Shown: positions 1 through 10,503, counted from the first letter of the stretch. The stretch is 64,000 nt of DNA from Paenibacillus sacheonensis (GCF_009909195.1 NZ_JAAAMU010000007.1:124001-188000); one strand, 5' to 3'. Notes: generated from the letters alone by a model not told the origin. A program made the numbers and translations.

Positions 1-21
1 AATAACCTATATACCTTACAG

Positions 22-206
22 CTAACGGTTGTATGGGTCGCTATTCGGTATAAATGAGCCCTTTTAAATCGCTAACGATTGCCAGGAGGCTTATTCAGTG
101 ATTTTTCCGTGCTTATCAGCGCTTATATGCCAACTAACGTTTCTCACAAACGTTAGCGGCTAAGCAACCGCATATTTTGAAGATTAGCGCCGATGACAAT
201 CGTTAG
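22..206. repeat. Palindromic intergenic element, copy 1
   Basis: Four copies of a CTAACG motif are arranged with dyad symmetry: CTAACG at 22 and 72, and its complement CGTTAG at 151-156 and 201-206. The outer and inner pairs share the same centre (position 114), and the spacing inside each arm is exactly 50 bp. Each motif begins a longer module of the type CTAACGRTTG followed by GCTAWT. An extra CTAACG at 134 forms a short hairpin with 151-156. A second copy lies at 43114-43306. No coding potential is apparent. It could be a MITE-like element, a structured RNA or a protein-binding array. Confidence 0.75.
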
Positions 207-277
207 GGGTCGGCCCGAATGTACCTTGAGCGCCGGAACCTCCGATTCGTATCGATTCGTATCGATTTCATCGAGAT

Positions 278-1732
278 TCAATGAAGCGCCGCCGTCCGGC
301 CGCGAATCGTCAGGACGCGTCCCGCCTCCCAGGCGACGTTCGCCGAGATTTGCAGCTCGAGCTCCCGGCCATCCTGACGAAGCGCCAATGCATACGTGAA
401 CGGGGTCTCCGCGAGGAGCAGCCGGATGTCCAGCGTGCTGCCGTCCTTCCATGAGAAGCTGCCCTCGGCGCGCTGCTCGGCGCCTTGTTTGATGCCGTCG
501 ATACGAATTCGGCTGGATTGCCAAGCGCCTCGGCCCAATCGGGCGGTCTGATCGCCGACGCGGTCATTGCCGATGACGAGCTCCGCGCCTTGCGCCGAGA
601 AGCGCAGCGCGATCGTATCGAGCTGGAGCTCGTTGGACTCCAAGCGGAAGACGCAGCCTTCCAACTGCGATTCGTTCGGCGAGGAAGCTTCCCCCTGCGG
701 CGCGTCGATACGAAGAGCCGCAAGACGTTCGGCCAGCTCCGCTTGCACGGATTCGTTCGGATCGATGGCTTCGGCGTCGGACAGGGCGGGCAGCAGCTCG
801 GCCCAGACGACGTCAAGCACGGCTTGCATATCGCCAAGCCCGGACGTGACGGCAAGCACGGCTTCTTGTTCCGGCATGACGACGCAAAATTGGCCGAACG
901 CTCCATCGCCCCGGTACGCTCCGTGACGGCAGCGCCAGAATTGGTACCCGTAACCCTGCGTCCAATCGTTCGCGCGACCGTCGTCGTTGTCGATGTGGAA
1001 GGAAGTCGCTTCATCGACCCAAGCGCGCGGCAAAATCTGCCGCCCGGCCCATTCGCCGCGCTGCAAGTACAACTGGCCGAATTTGGCGATGTCCTCCGTC
1101 GTCACGCTCAGCCCCCAGCCGCCGACGGCGATGCCGCGCGGACACGTCTCCCACGCGGCCTCGGACATGCCGAGCGGCACGAACAGGCGCGGCTCCAGGA
1201 ACGCGAGAAGGGATTGCCCGGTAACCCGTTGAAGGATGGCGGACAGCATGTACGTGGCCGCGCTGTTATAGGCGAAATGCGTGCCGGGCGCGTACTCGAC
1301 GGGCTCAGCCAGGAAGGCTCGGACCCAATGATCGTCTTTCTGCACGCTTCCGGTGACGTCCGCGGCATGTCCGGTGCCCATCATCAATAGATGCCGGATC
1401 TGCATCGCGGCGAGATTCTCCGATACCTGCTCGGGCACGTCGTCGGGGAAGAAACCGATGACGGAATCGTTCACCGACAGCAGTCCCTCCGCAGCGGCGA
1501 AGCCGATCGCCGTCGACGTGAAGCTTTTGCTAAGCGAAAACAGCATATGCGGATATTCCGGCCGGTACGGCGCCCACCAGCCCTCCGCGGCGACTTCGCC
1601 GCGCCGGAGCAGCATGAAGCTGTGCAGCTCCAAATTTCGTTCCCGGACGGCGTCCAGGAAGGCGATTACCGCTTGCGAGGACAGGCCCTGCGCCTCCGGC
1701 GTCGTTCTCGGCAGACGAGTTTGCTTGGTCAT
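278..1732 (-). CDS. Serine hydrolase, class C beta-lactamase family
   Basis: A 484-residue protein of the beta-lactamase/transpeptidase-like superfamily (PF00144 type). The SxxK nucleophile motif is visible as SLSK at residues 66-69, followed by a Tyr-Asn-Ser motif at 155-157 in the place of YxN. Roughly the last 110 residues form a separate beta-rich C-terminal region. No signal peptide is seen, so it is probably cytosolic and acts as an esterase, amidase or D-aminopeptidase rather than a secreted beta-lactamase. The start at 1732 is chosen because GGGAGG lies 9-10 nt upstream; an upstream in-frame start at 1834 lacks such a site. It lies downstream of the LacI-type gene and may belong to the same locus, but its substrate cannot be told. 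Confidence 0.85.
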   Translation of the reverse strand: MTKQTRLPRTTPEAQGLSSQAVIAFLDAVRERNLELHSFMLLRRGEVAAEGWWAPYRPEYPHMLFSLSKSFTSTAIGFAAAEGLLSVNDSVIGFFPDDVPEQVSENLAAMQIRHLLMMGTGHAADVTGSVQKDDHWVRAFLAEPVEYAPGTHFAYNSAATYMLSAILQRVTGQSLLAFLEPRLFVPLGMSEAAWETCPRGIAVGGWGLSVTTEDIAKFGQLYLQRGEWAGRQILPRAWVDEATSFHIDNDDGRANDWTQGYGYQFWRCRHGAYRGDGAFGQFCVVMPEQEAVLAVTSGLGDMQAVLDVVWAELLPALSDAEAIDPNESVQAELAERLAALRIDAPQGEASSPNESQLEGCVFRLESNELQLDTIALRFSAQGAELVIGNDRVGDQTARLGRGAWQSSRIRIDGIKQGAEQRAEGSFSWKDGSTLDIRLLLAETPFTYALALRQDGRELELQISANVAWEAGRVLTIRGRTAALH

Positions 1733-1933
1733 GATTTCGATTCCTCCCGAATTCATACTTGAAGTACGAGGTGCACGCGAAATAAATGCGCTTACATAAC
1801 GACGGATTTCGATCGGCGAGCGGCTTCCTGCCATGCATGCCGATCATGTTTTCCGTTCTCAGTTAGCATGTTATAGCAGTTGCATCCTGGTGTAAAGCGG
1901 TCCTAAGAGAGATTTTCCATGCGCAAGGCATAG

Positions 1934-1958
1934 AAAAAAGCCGCATCGACTGCGGCTT
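1934..1958 (-). terminator. Rho-independent terminator after lacI-type gene
   Basis: On the minus strand an AAGCCGCA stem, a five-base loop and TGCGGCTT are followed by a run of T. It lies 24 bp past the stop codon of the LacI-type regulator. Confidence 0.8.
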
Positions 1959-1981
1959 GGACAAGAAGATATAATTATGCC

Positions 1982-2986
1982 TCAGACGCTTCCTCCCGGC
2001 CGGGCGGTCGATTCTCTCACCGCAAGCTCGGGCAGCAGCCGGATGCGCTGCTTGGGCATGTCCCCGCCGTCGATTCTGCGAATCAAGAGCTCCATGACCC
2101 GATTCCCGAGCTCCTGCGTCGGCATGGAGACCGACGATAGCTTGGGATCCATGATCTCGCACAGCATCGTATTGTCGAATCCGATGATCGACAGTTCGTC
2201 GGGCATGCGGATGCCGCGCGTTCTTGCCGCCAGCATGGCCCCCACGGCGGAGACATCGTTGTAGCCGAAGATCGCCGTCGGCCGGTCCGCCCGGTCGAGC
2301 AGCATGCCTGCCTGTTCGGCTGCCCCGTCGATCGTGTGGCCGCCGACGCGGATCAAGCCTTCCTCCGCCTGGAATCCGCGGTCCTGCAGCGCCTGCCTGT
2401 AGCCGCGAATCCGTTCATGGCTGCTGAGCGTGTCCTCGCCCACCATGCCGATGCGAACATGCCCAAGCTCCAGCAAATATTCGGTGGCGCGGTAGCCGCC
2501 CAGATAGTCGTCGGCGGTTACGCTGTCCACGGAGAGCTCATCGCGTTCATGGGCGAAGAGGACCACCGGTACGCCGTCCTCGGTCAGCTCCTTCAAGAGA
2601 CCGATATTGTTGAAGCGCGCTGCGATAATATACCCGTCCACCTTGCGCCGGAGCAGGGAGATATGGCGCTCCTCTTTCTCGGGGTCGCGCTCCGTAGACG
2701 CCATGACGATCGTATACCCCAGCTCGTGGCCCCTCGCTTCGATGCGTTTCAAATATTCGGCATAGACCGGATTATCGATGTCCGGAATAATCAAGGCGAT
2801 CGTGCGCGTACCTTTCCCCTTCATGGCGGAAGCCATCACGCTCGGCTCGTAGCGCTGCTCGTCCATGATTTGTTTGATCTTGTTCCGCGTCTTCTCGCTG
2901 ATTCTGCCTTTATTGTTGATGACCTTCGATACGGTGGCCGTCGACACGCCCGCCGCCCTGGCGATATCGTATATCGTCGATTTCAT
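1982..2986 (-). CDS. LacI/GalR-family transcriptional regulator
   Basis: A 334-residue repressor-type regulator. The N-terminus is a canonical LacI helix-turn-helix (residues 4-23, with ARAAGVSTATVSKVIN), followed by a hinge and a periplasmic-binding-protein-like effector domain (about 62-334, beginning TIALIIPDIDNPVYAEYL). The start at 2986 is set by the HTH; upstream in-frame codons add only five residues. It follows the iol operon on the same strand, separated by about 97 bp and a hairpin. Bacillus controls iol genes with the DeoR-type IolR, which is absent here, so this LacI protein is the best local candidate for the iol regulator. LacI-type palindromes with a central CG lie in the iolD promoter. 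The effector is not known from sequence; an inositol intermediate is plausible. Confidence 0.9.
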   Translation of the reverse strand: MKSTIYDIARAAGVSTATVSKVINNKGRISEKTRNKIKQIMDEQRYEPSVMASAMKGKGTRTIALIIPDIDNPVYAEYLKRIEARGHELGYTIVMASTERDPEKEERHISLLRRKVDGYIIAARFNNIGLLKELTEDGVPVVLFAHERDELSVDSVTADDYLGGYRATEYLLELGHVRIGMVGEDTLSSHERIRGYRQALQDRGFQAEEGLIRVGGHTIDGAAEQAGMLLDRADRPTAIFGYNDVSAVGAMLAARTRGIRMPDELSIIGFDNTMLCEIMDPKLSSVSMPTQELGNRVMELLIRRIDGGDMPKQRIRLLPELAVRESTARPGGSV

Positions 2987-3047
2987 GCAGCACGCTCTCA
3001 TCTCTACTTGTTTTGTCCAGTATAGCGAACGGGCGGAGAAATGGGAA

Positions 3048-3078
3048 GGACGCCGGGCCGTTCGTCCGCCGGGCGTCC
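3048..3078 (-). terminator. Putative terminator at end of iol operon
   Basis: The stem GGACGCC...GGCGTCC lies a few bases past the iolG stop codon. On the minus strand it is followed by TTCCCATTT, a weak U tract, so termination may be partial and some read-through into the LacI gene is possible. Confidence 0.5.
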
Positions 3079-3083
3079 ACCGC

Positions 3084-4130
3084 TTAACTTATTCCGCTCG
3101 CTGCCTTGTCTTCGGACGGATGACGATAGAACGACGGGCGTTCAGGCATGGAAATACGTACGATGGCGCCCGAATCGCGCGCCTCCAGGCAGGCGTCGGA
3201 TGCGATCGCCGCCGCGTAGCCGTCCCATGCGGAAGGCCCGTTCATCTCCCCGCGCAGCGTGGAGTCGATCCAGTCCTGAAGCTCGATGTCGTACGCTTCG
3301 ATGAAGCGTTCCTTCCAATCGGTCAGCAGCCCGGTCGACAGCTTCGCTTCGCTGCGCATCGTCACGCTCATCGGCTCGGGCAGGCTGACGATGCCCATCT
3401 CCCCGACGACCTGGCATTGGATATCGTAACCGTACTTGCAATTGACGAAGATCTCGCCGTTGATTCGGACGCCCTTCGCCGTCTCCATGTAGACGAGCAG
3501 CGGGTCCTGCAGATGGCTGCCGGCCAGTCGAGACTTGCGAGGCTGAACGACTTGGACGGATACGTAATCGTCGTCCAGCAGCCACCGGTGGACATCCAGT
3601 TCGTGGATGAACGTGTCGACGATGGACATGTCCCTCGTATAGAAGTCCGGCACCGACACGTTGCGGTGCGCGCAGTTCAGGATAAGCGGCTCCCCGATCG
3701 TCCCGTTGACCAGCGCCTCCTTCACCGCGCGGTAACCGCGGTCGTAGCGGCGCATGTACCCCACTTGCACCAACCGTTTGCCGAACGCCGATTCCGCTTC
3801 GACGATGGCCTTGCAGCCTTCGGCCGTCACGGCCAGCGGCTTCTCGCAGAATACCGGCTTGCCCGCCGCGATCGAAGCCAGCACGAACTCCTCGTGCGTG
3901 GCGCCCCAAGACGTCACCATCACCGCGTCCACGTCCTGCGCGCGGATCAGCTCCTGCCCATTTTCATAGATAACGGCCTGCAGCTTGAATGCATCCACGA
4001 CCTCCCGCGCCTGCGCGGCGTTGACGTCCGTCACGGCGACGACCTCCGCTCCCTTCAGCACCTGCGTCATGCGGCGAACATGCTCCCGGCCGATCGCGCC
4101 GGTTCCGATTACGCCTACCCGTAATGTCAT
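3084..4130 (-). CDS. iolG: myo-Inositol 2-dehydrogenase
   Basis: A 348-residue Gfo/Idh/MocA oxidoreductase that oxidises myo-inositol to scyllo-inosose with NAD+, the first step of inositol catabolism. The Rossmann motif GTGAIG is at residues 9-14, the EKP motif at 96-98, and the catalytic residues K97, D172 and H176 fall at the numbering known for Bacillus subtilis IolG. The match to that protein is close along the full length (known length about 344). It is the last gene of the iolD-E-B-C-A-G operon, about 40 bp after iolA. Some family members also use D-chiro-inositol or glucose, so the exact substrate range is open. Confidence 0.93.
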   Translation of the reverse strand: MTLRVGVIGTGAIGREHVRRMTQVLKGAEVVAVTDVNAAQAREVVDAFKLQAVIYENGQELIRAQDVDAVMVTSWGATHEEFVLASIAAGKPVFCEKPLAVTAEGCKAIVEAESAFGKRLVQVGYMRRYDRGYRAVKEALVNGTIGEPLILNCAHRNVSVPDFYTRDMSIVDTFIHELDVHRWLLDDDYVSVQVVQPRKSRLAGSHLQDPLLVYMETAKGVRINGEIFVNCKYGYDIQCQVVGEMGIVSLPEPMSVTMRSEAKLSTGLLTDWKERFIEAYDIELQDWIDSTLRGEMNGPSAWDGYAAAIASDACLEARDSGAIVRISMPERPSFYRHPSEDKAASGIS

Positions 4131-4170
4131 CTGTCCCGTGCCTCCCCATCCATCGTCTGTCTTGTACGTG

Positions 4171-5628
4171 CTACCAGCGTGCCGTCACCATTTTCTTCCG
4201 CGTATAAAATTCCACGCCGTCCGGGCCGCAGGCATGAAGATCGCCATAGAACGATTTCTTCCAGCCGGAGAACGGGAAGAACGCCATCGGCGCAGGGACC
4301 CCCAGGTTGACGCCGAGCATGCCGGCATCGATCTCTTCGCGGAACTTGCGCACGTTGCTGCCATCCTTCGTGAAAATACAGGCGCCGTTGGCGAATTCCG
4401 ACTGATTGGCCATCGCGATGGCATCGTCGAGCGAGACGGCTTGGGCGACGGACAGCACCGGGGCGAAAATCTCGTCCTTCCAAATCTTCATCTCCGTCGT
4501 TACTTGATCGAAGATCGTCGGACCGACGAAATAGCCCTTGCCGTTCACCGCCGAATCGGAGCGGCCGTCGCGAACCAGAAGCGCGCCTTCCTTCTCGCCG
4601 GTCTCGATATAGCTCAGCGTGCGCTCCTTGTGCGCGCCGCGGATGACCGGGCCCAGGAATACGTCATCCTCCAGGCCGTTGCCGATCTTGATGGCGTCGG
4701 CCGCTTCCTTCAGCTTCGCCAAGAACGGTTCATGCGCTTCGCCGACGGCCACGACGACCGAAGCGGCCATGCAGCGTTCGCCCGCGGAGCCGAACGCCGC
4801 GTTCAGCACCTGATTCACGGCGTAATCCAGATCGGCGTCAGGCATGACGATCGTATGGTTCTTGGCGCCGGCGAGCGCCTGCACGCGCTTGTCGTGCGAC
4901 GTTCCTTTCCGGTAGACGTACTCAGCCACCGGCTGGGAGCCGACGAACGAGATCGCCTTCACGTCCTTGTGCTCGAGCAGTCCGTTGACGACGTCATGCG
5001 CGCCGTGCACGATGTTCAGGACGCCGTCCGGTAATCCCGCTTCCTTCATCAGCTCGCCGAGCCGGTTCGCCAGCTGCGGCGTGCGCTCCGACGGCTTCAG
5101 GATGAAGGCGTTGCCGCAGGCGATGGCGAGCGGGAACATCCAGCACGGGCACATCATCGGGAAGTTGAACGGCGTGATCCCGCCGACGACGCCGATCGGG
5201 TATCGGTACATGCCCGATTCCAGATTGGTGGCAATATCGGGCAGCTGCTTGCCCATCATCAGCGTAGGCGCGCCGGCCGCGAATTCCACGCATTCGATGC
5301 CGCGCTGCACTTCGCCGTAAGCTTCTTTATAGCTCTTGCCGTTCTCCAGCGTGATGAGGCGCGCCAGCTCTTCCCAATGTTCCATCAGCAGCTGCTGATA
5401 GCGGAATAGAACGCGGGCGCGGCGGGGCACAGCGGTTGCGCTCCAGGATAGGAACGCTTCTTTCGCCGACTGCACGGCGACATCCAGGTCCTCGCGGCCG
5501 GACAAGGGAACGCGGGCCAGGATCTCTTCGGTTGCCGGATTGTACACGGGCTCCGACTTGCCCGACGTGGACGAGACCCACTGGCCGCCGATAAAATTGG
5601 GGAGCGTCTGCGCTTCGATTGTAGACAT
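4171..5628 (-). CDS. iolA: Methylmalonate-semialdehyde dehydrogenase (CoA acylating)
   Basis: A 485-residue aldehyde dehydrogenase of the MmsA/IolA family, which converts malonate semialdehyde (end of the inositol route) or methylmalonate semialdehyde to acetyl- or propionyl-CoA. The catalytic cysteine is visible in GSAGERCMA at C286, and ITPFNFPMM at about 151-159 is part of the coenzyme site. The start at 5628 has a strong AAGGAGGA site; longer in-frame extensions lack one. The gene lies between iolC and iolG in the operon, with a 17-bp gap from iolC. Length and position match the Bacillus gene. Confidence 0.93.
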   Translation of the reverse strand: MSTIEAQTLPNFIGGQWVSSTSGKSEPVYNPATEEILARVPLSGREDLDVAVQSAKEAFLSWSATAVPRRARVLFRYQQLLMEHWEELARLITLENGKSYKEAYGEVQRGIECVEFAAGAPTLMMGKQLPDIATNLESGMYRYPIGVVGGITPFNFPMMCPCWMFPLAIACGNAFILKPSERTPQLANRLGELMKEAGLPDGVLNIVHGAHDVVNGLLEHKDVKAISFVGSQPVAEYVYRKGTSHDKRVQALAGAKNHTIVMPDADLDYAVNQVLNAAFGSAGERCMAASVVVAVGEAHEPFLAKLKEAADAIKIGNGLEDDVFLGPVIRGAHKERTLSYIETGEKEGALLVRDGRSDSAVNGKGYFVGPTIFDQVTTEMKIWKDEIFAPVLSVAQAVSLDDAIAMANQSEFANGACIFTKDGSNVRKFREEIDAGMLGVNLGVPAPMAFFPFSGWKKSFYGDLHACGPDGVEFYTRKKMVTARW

Positions 5629-5645
5629 CTGTGTTCCTCCTTGGA

Positions 5646-6659
5646 TTAAGACTGACTCGCGAACCGGCCGCTCTTGCACAGCTCGATATAATCTTCGATA
5701 GCCTCAAGCGTCGGCATGGCGTCCGAGCAGCTGTGGCTCGAGATGACGATCGAGGCGGCCGCGGCGCCGTATTCCATCGACCTGGCGGGATCCCAGCCCT
5801 TCATCAGGCCGTGAATGAAACCCGCCGCGTACGAATCGCCCGCTCCGAACGTCTTGACCACGTTGGCCGGAAACGTCGTGCCTTCGATCCGCTCGCCTTC
5901 CTTCGTGAACGCGAACGAGCCGTCTTTGCCGTGCTTGATGACGACGATGCTCGCATGGCGACCGAACCACTTATTCGCCGTGTATGCGTCATCCCGGCTC
6001 GCGTTCCGTTCGAACGTCTCCATGGCGTCGAATTCTTCGCGCGTGCCGAGGATGACATCGCATTGCGCGGCCGCGAGGTTGTAATAGACGGCCGTCTCCT
6101 CAGGCGAAGCCCAGGTATAGGGCCGATAGTCAAGGTCGAACAGCACGACGGTACCATGCTTGCGCGCATAATCGAGCGCTACGAACACGGCCTCTCTCGA
6201 AGGGCTCTTCGCCAATGCCGTGCCCGAGATCAGCAAGGCCTTGGCATTCGCGATGTAGGCCTCGTCGACGTCGCGTGGCTCGAGCAGCAAATCGGCGACA
6301 TTGTCGCGGTACATGAGAATGCTGCAGTCGCTCGGGCTCTTGATTTCCGTAAAAGCGAGCCCGGTCACGCTGCCCGATCGGTCCGTAATCATGCCGGAAG
6401 TATCGATGCCGTTACGCTCGAAATAGCGCACGATGAACCTGCCCATCTGGTCGTCGGACACGCGTCCGATGAAGCCGGTCCGCATTCCGAGTCTCGCCAT
6501 GCCGATCGTGATATTGGCCGGCGAGCCGCCGACGTATTTGGTGAACGTGACCGTGTCCTCCATGGGCCGGTGAATCTCGTTGGCGTTCAGATCGACGCAT
6601 GCGCGTCCGAGCGCGACGAAATCAAGCAGCCTGCCTTCCGGGAACGATAGGTTGTTCAT
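5646..6659 (-). CDS. iolC: 5-Dehydro-2-deoxygluconokinase
   Basis: A 337-residue PfkB-family sugar kinase that phosphorylates 5-dehydro-2-deoxy-D-gluconate, the fifth step of inositol breakdown. The PfkB signatures are present: GGSPANI near residue 44-50 and [10 protein letters not shown] at 272-281, with D275 as the expected catalytic base. The start ATG overlaps the iolB stop as ATGA, indicating translational coupling. The aldolase that would act next (iolJ) is not in this window and must be supplied elsewhere. Confidence 0.92.
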   Translation of the reverse strand: MNNLSFPEGRLLDFVALGRACVDLNANEIHRPMEDTVTFTKYVGGSPANITIGMARLGMRTGFIGRVSDDQMGRFIVRYFERNGIDTSGMITDRSGSVTGLAFTEIKSPSDCSILMYRDNVADLLLEPRDVDEAYIANAKALLISGTALAKSPSREAVFVALDYARKHGTVVLFDLDYRPYTWASPEETAVYYNLAAAQCDVILGTREEFDAMETFERNASRDDAYTANKWFGRHASIVVIKHGKDGSFAFTKEGERIEGTTFPANVVKTFGAGDSYAAGFIHGLMKGWDPARSMEYGAAAASIVISSHSCSDAMPTLEAIEDYIELCKSGRFASQS

Positions 6660-7513
6660 TCCGGCTTCACTCCCTCGTCGTAGTCTGCGGCAAGCGCCGC
6701 CTCCGCCAGCTTGCGCTCCATGACCCACGCATGGTCCGGGTCGTTGCGGAACACCCATGCCCGAACCGGGCCGGCCATTACGTTCAGGTAATAGACCTCG
6801 TAGCCGGGCGGCGCCGACACCGGGTGATAGCCCTCCGGCACCAGCACCGCATCGCCGTCCTTGACGGCCATCGTCTCGTCCAGCGAACGCTCATCGTTAT
6901 ATACGCGCTGGAGCGCGAATCCATTCCCCGGGTTAACCCGGTGATAGTACGTTTCTTCGAGATAAGACTCGTGAGGCAGATTATCCGTGTCGTGCTTATG
7001 CGGCGGATAGCTGGACCAATGGCCCTCCGGCGTAAACACCTCGACCACGAGCAGGCTGTCCGCTTCCTTGTGCTCCGGAAGAATATTGTGAATCCGCCGC
7101 CCGATGTTGCCCGCGCCTCGCTGCTCGACGCCGACGTCCGCCGGACCGATCAGGCGGGCGGGGTGGCTTCCCTTGCCCGGGGCCAGACATACGGCCAGTT
7201 CCAGCTTGGTCAGCGCCTCGACCTCGAAGGAATCGTCGATCGGTACGTAGACCGAATACGGCGGAATCTGCTCGAACACGCTCATCCGCTCTCCGATATC
7301 GTCCCACTTTGCATGCCGCGTGCCGACCTTCGCCCTGCCGGACAACAGGACGAGGCAGGCTTCCCGGTCTCCCGTCTCCCGCTTCAGCGACTGGCCGGGT
7401 TGCAGCGCGTACACCTCGAATCCGACGTACGACCAGCCTGCCGAAGCCGGCGTAATGCCAAGCACCTTGCCTTCTTGATCCGGCGCTTGCGAAGAAACGA
7501 TCAATTCTGCCAT
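6656..7513 (-). CDS. iolB: 5-Deoxy-glucuronate isomerase
   Basis: A 285-residue bicupin of the KduI/IolB family, which isomerises 5-deoxy-glucuronate to 5-dehydro-2-deoxy-gluconate. The metal-ligand region PPHKHDTDN lies in the C-terminal half, and the motifs EETYYHRVNPGNGFALQRVY and VPEGYHPVSAPPGYEVYYLN are typical of IolB. The start at 7513 follows GAGGAGGG. It sits between iolE and iolC, ending in an ATGA overlap with iolC. Confidence 0.93.
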   Translation of the reverse strand: MAELIVSSQAPDQEGKVLGITPASAGWSYVGFEVYALQPGQSLKRETGDREACLVLLSGRAKVGTRHAKWDDIGERMSVFEQIPPYSVYVPIDDSFEVEALTKLELAVCLAPGKGSHPARLIGPADVGVEQRGAGNIGRRIHNILPEHKEADSLLVVEVFTPEGHWSSYPPHKHDTDNLPHESYLEETYYHRVNPGNGFALQRVYNDERSLDETMAVKDGDAVLVPEGYHPVSAPPGYEVYYLNVMAGPVRAWVFRNDPDHAWVMERKLAEAALAADYDEGVKPE

Positions 7514-7551
7514 GCTCCGCTTCCCTCCTCTTGATCGATTGCCGATACCGT

Positions 7552-8448
7552 CTACAGGCCGGCCTGCTCGCGGATGAAGCGGCGTGCTTTCACCGCGTAT
7601 TCGAACGGGTTCGCCAGGGCGGGATCCTGCTCGGCCTCCACGACGAACCAGCCCGCGTAGTTCATCGCGCCCAGCTTGGCGAACACCGGCGCGAAGTCCA
7701 CCGCTCCGTCGCCGGGCACCGTGAACGCGCCTGCTTTGACCGCTTGCAGGAAGCTCAGCCGCTCCCGTCTGACCTGCGCGACCACGTCCGCCCGGATATC
7801 CTTCAAATGCACATGCTTGACGCGATCGGCATGCTTCGCGAGAACCGCAAGCGGATCCTCGCCGGAGAAGGCCAGATGGCCGGTGTCGAACAGCAGCGAG
7901 ACGAGCGCCGGATCCGTGAGTTTCATCAGCTTGTCGATCTCCTCCGCCGTCTGAACGCCCGTGCCCATATGATGGTGATAGACGACGTCCATCTCCTTCT
8001 CTTGCGCAAGCTCGCCCAGCCGATGAAGACCGGCCGCGAGCATTTGCCACTCTTCCTCCGCGAATGACGGCTTGTCGTCGAACACCGGCCTATCCGGCAT
8101 GCCTTGAATGCTATGTCCCTGTTCCGCGACCACGATTACCCTTGCTCCCATGGCATGAAGAAAATCGCGATGCCGGGTGAACGCGTCCACGGTCTCCTGC
8201 AGCGGCTTCGTCACGAGGAAAGCGCTGAACCACGCGCTCGCGATCGATAGGCCGCGCGGCGCGAGGTATTTCCGCAGCACCGCCGGATCCCGCGGGTACT
8301 TGTTGCCCACCTCGCTACCTTCGAAGCCGGCGAGCGCCATTTCGCTGATGCACTGCTCGAACGTATTTTCCCCGCCCAGCTCCGGCAGATCGTCGTTGGT
8401 CCATGCGATGGGCGCGATGCCGAGCTTGATTCTCGAATTATCCAGCAT
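7552..8448 (-). CDS. iolE: Inosose dehydratase
   Basis: A 298-residue TIM-barrel enzyme of the xylose isomerase-like AP endonuclease 2 superfamily, which dehydrates scyllo-inosose to the trione intermediate. The opening [19 protein letters not shown] is characteristic of IolE, as is [10 protein letters not shown] with the metal-binding histidines. The start at 8448 follows AAGGAGGAAAC; the reading frame continues upstream inside iolD but without support. It is the second gene of the operon, 29 bp after iolD. Confidence 0.93.
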   Translation of the reverse strand: MLDNSRIKLGIAPIAWTNDDLPELGGENTFEQCISEMALAGFEGSEVGNKYPRDPAVLRKYLAPRGLSIASAWFSAFLVTKPLQETVDAFTRHRDFLHAMGARVIVVAEQGHSIQGMPDRPVFDDKPSFAEEEWQMLAAGLHRLGELAQEKEMDVVYHHHMGTGVQTAEEIDKLMKLTDPALVSLLFDTGHLAFSGEDPLAVLAKHADRVKHVHLKDIRADVVAQVRRERLSFLQAVKAGAFTVPGDGAVDFAPVFAKLGAMNYAGWFVVEAEQDPALANPFEYAVKARRFIREQAGL

Positions 8449-8477
8449 GCCGTTTCCTCCTTGGGATCTGTTGGCAA

Positions 8478-10415
8478 TCAATACGGCCGGGCTTCTTTCA
8501 ACGCTTGCTCTTTCCGGGCGTAAGCCTGCTCGGCCGCCGGATTTCCCGAGACCTCCGCGACGCCGAAATGCCACCACTGCTCGTAATCGTGCGTCATCGT
8601 CTTCGGCAGCACCTTGATGTCGATCAGCGTGGAGACCGCCTGCTTCTTCGCATCGGCAATCGCCTCCCGGAGCTGTTCCAGCGTGCGGGCGGCGTAGGTT
8701 TTCACCCCGTAACCTGCCGCGCTCTGCGCAAAATCGATCCGCATCAGTTCGCCGTCGAGCCGCCCCGTATCCGGATTCCGGTAACGGAACTCCGTGCCGA
8801 AGCTTCCCATGCCATTGCCCATCTGCAGGTTGTTGATGCAGCCGAACGACGCGTTGTCGAACAGCAGCACGTTGATTTTCTTCCGCTCCTGCAGGCTCGT
8901 CACCAGCTCCGAGTGCAGCATCAGATAGCTGCCGTCGCCGGCCATCGCATAGACTTCCTTGTCCGGCTCCGCGAGCTTCGCGCCGAGCGCGCCGGAAATC
9001 TCGTACCCCATGCAGGAGTAGCCGTACTCCATGTGATAGGTATTGGGCAGCCTGCTCTTCCACATCCGCTGCAGGTCGCCCGGCAGACTTCCCGATGCGC
9101 CGACGATGATCGCGTCCGCGTCGATGAGCCGGTTTATTTCGCCGATAACGCTCGTCTGCGTCAGACCGCTCTGAAAGCGTTCGCTGAATTCGGGCAGCAC
9201 GTGATCGAGGTGCCCCTCCACCTCGGGCACGAACGGTTCCCCATCGCGGTAGCCCGTGACATTCAACCGTTCGAGCTCCGCGTTCCAATCCGCCTTGGCG
9301 GCTGCGATCTCGCCGTCGTAAGATGCGCGGTACCCGAGTGCGGAGAGCTCGCGTTCCAGCGCCTCCAGCGACAGCTTAGCGTCGGCCGTCAGCTTGACCG
9401 CATCGAGCTTGTAGCCGTCGTGCACCGAGACGTTGATCGTCAGCACGTCGGCCTCCGGGTGCCGGAACAGCCATTTCGACGCCGTCGTAAAATCGGAGTA
9501 CCGCGTGCCGACGCCGATAATCAGATCGGCCTCCTGCGCCAGCCGGTTGGCCGCGAGGTTGCCCGTCACGCCGATGCCGCCGAGATTATACGGATGATCG
9601 CTCTCGACGGCGCTCTTGCCCGCCTGCGTCTCCGCGAACGGAATGTGGAAGCGTTCGGCGAAGCGCTTCAGCGCCTCTCCCGCTTCCGAATAACGGACGC
9701 CTCCGCCGCATAGGATGAGCGGCTTGCGCTTGCTGACGATCAGCGCCGCGGCTTCCGTCAGTTCCGCTGCGGCCGGAACGCGCCTTTCGATGCGGTGAAC
9801 GCGCTGCTTGAAGAAGCTGACCGGGTAGTCGTATGCTTCGGTCTGCACGTCCTGCGGCAGCGCGATCGTTACGGCTCCCGTGTTCGCCTGGTCGGTCAAC
9901 ACGCGCGTCGCATGAATCAACGCGGACATCAGCTGCTCCGGGCGATTAATGCGGTCCCAGAATTTGCTCACGGCGCGGAAGGCATCGTTGGTCGTCAAGG
10001 TCAGGTCGTACGGCTGCTCGATCTGCTGAAGCACCGGATCCGGCTGTCGCGTTGCGAACGTGTCGCCGACAAGCAGCAGCACGGGAATTTGGTTGGCGGA
10101 AGCGGTCGCCGCAGCCGTGATCATGTTGGCCGAACCCGGTCCGACCGATGTCGTGCAGGCCATGATTTGTTTGCGCCGCTTCTGTTTCGCGAACGCGACA
10201 GCGGCATGGGCCATCCCCTGCTCGCTGCGCCCCTGGTATACCTCGAGCCCGCCGGCTTCTGCCTCCAGCGCCTGGCCGATGCCGAGCACGTTGCCGTGGC
10301 CGAAGATGGTGAACACGCCTTTGATGAGCCGCTGCCGCTCGCCGTCGAACTCCACCAATTGACTGTTCAAGAATCGGATGAGCGCTTGCGCGGTCGTTAA
10401 TCGAACCGTTTCCAT
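8478..10415 (-). CDS. iolD: 3D-(3,5/4)-trihydroxycyclohexane-1,2-dione hydrolase
   Basis: A 645-residue thiamine-diphosphate enzyme of the acetolactate synthase fold, which opens the inositol ring to give 5-deoxy-glucuronate. The conserved glutamate of the ThDP site is E65 (in [10 protein letters not shown]), and the ThDP/Mg motif runs from GDG at 493-495 to N521. The length matches IolD (Bacillus about 637). It is the first gene of the operon; AAAGGAG lies upstream of the ATG, and the leader holds the operators described separately. Confidence 0.94.
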   Translation of the reverse strand: METVRLTTAQALIRFLNSQLVEFDGERQRLIKGVFTIFGHGNVLGIGQALEAEAGGLEVYQGRSEQGMAHAAVAFAKQKRRKQIMACTTSVGPGSANMITAAATASANQIPVLLLVGDTFATRQPDPVLQQIEQPYDLTLTTNDAFRAVSKFWDRINRPEQLMSALIHATRVLTDQANTGAVTIALPQDVQTEAYDYPVSFFKQRVHRIERRVPAAAELTEAAALIVSKRKPLILCGGGVRYSEAGEALKRFAERFHIPFAETQAGKSAVESDHPYNLGGIGVTGNLAANRLAQEADLIIGVGTRYSDFTTASKWLFRHPEADVLTINVSVHDGYKLDAVKLTADAKLSLEALERELSALGYRASYDGEIAAAKADWNAELERLNVTGYRDGEPFVPEVEGHLDHVLPEFSERFQSGLTQTSVIGEINRLIDADAIIVGASGSLPGDLQRMWKSRLPNTYHMEYGYSCMGYEISGALGAKLAEPDKEVYAMAGDGSYLMLHSELVTSLQERKKINVLLFDNASFGCINNLQMGNGMGSFGTEFRYRNPDTGRLDGELMRIDFAQSAAGYGVKTYAARTLEQLREAIADAKKQAVSTLIDIKVLPKTMTHDYEQWWHFGVAEVSGNPAAEQAYARKEQALKEARPY

Positions 10416-10440
10416 CGTTCTACGACACTCCTTTGAGCGA

Positions 10441-10456
10441 GGGTTATCGATTACCC
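10441..10456. promoter_or_regulatory. LacI-type operator candidate in iolD leader
   Basis: GGGTTATCGATTACCC is palindromic at 7 of 8 paired positions with a central CG, as in LacI-family operators. It shares the pattern GGTWATCGWTTWCC with the site at 10511-10524, 69 bp away centre to centre. It lies in the presumed 5' leader, 26 bp before the iolD start. Confidence 0.65.
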
Positions 10457-10471
10457 TAAACCTATGAAAAA

Positions 10472-10496
10472 GGATGATATTTCTCTCATATCATCC
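10472..10496 (-). promoter_or_regulatory. Perfect inverted repeat at predicted 5' end of iol mRNA
   Basis: Nine paired bases (GGATGATAT and ATATCATCC) surround a seven-base loop. If the promoter below is right, transcription starts next to this stem, so the mRNA would begin with a hairpin that could protect it from decay. It could instead be a third protein-binding site. Confidence 0.5.
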
Positions 10497-10503
10497 AAAT
10501 TAC

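Noticed and set aside
2865-4124. A 419-codon plus-strand frame opposite iolG
   Set aside because: Antisense shadow of a well-recognised iol gene; rich in Arg, His and Asp, with no family features.
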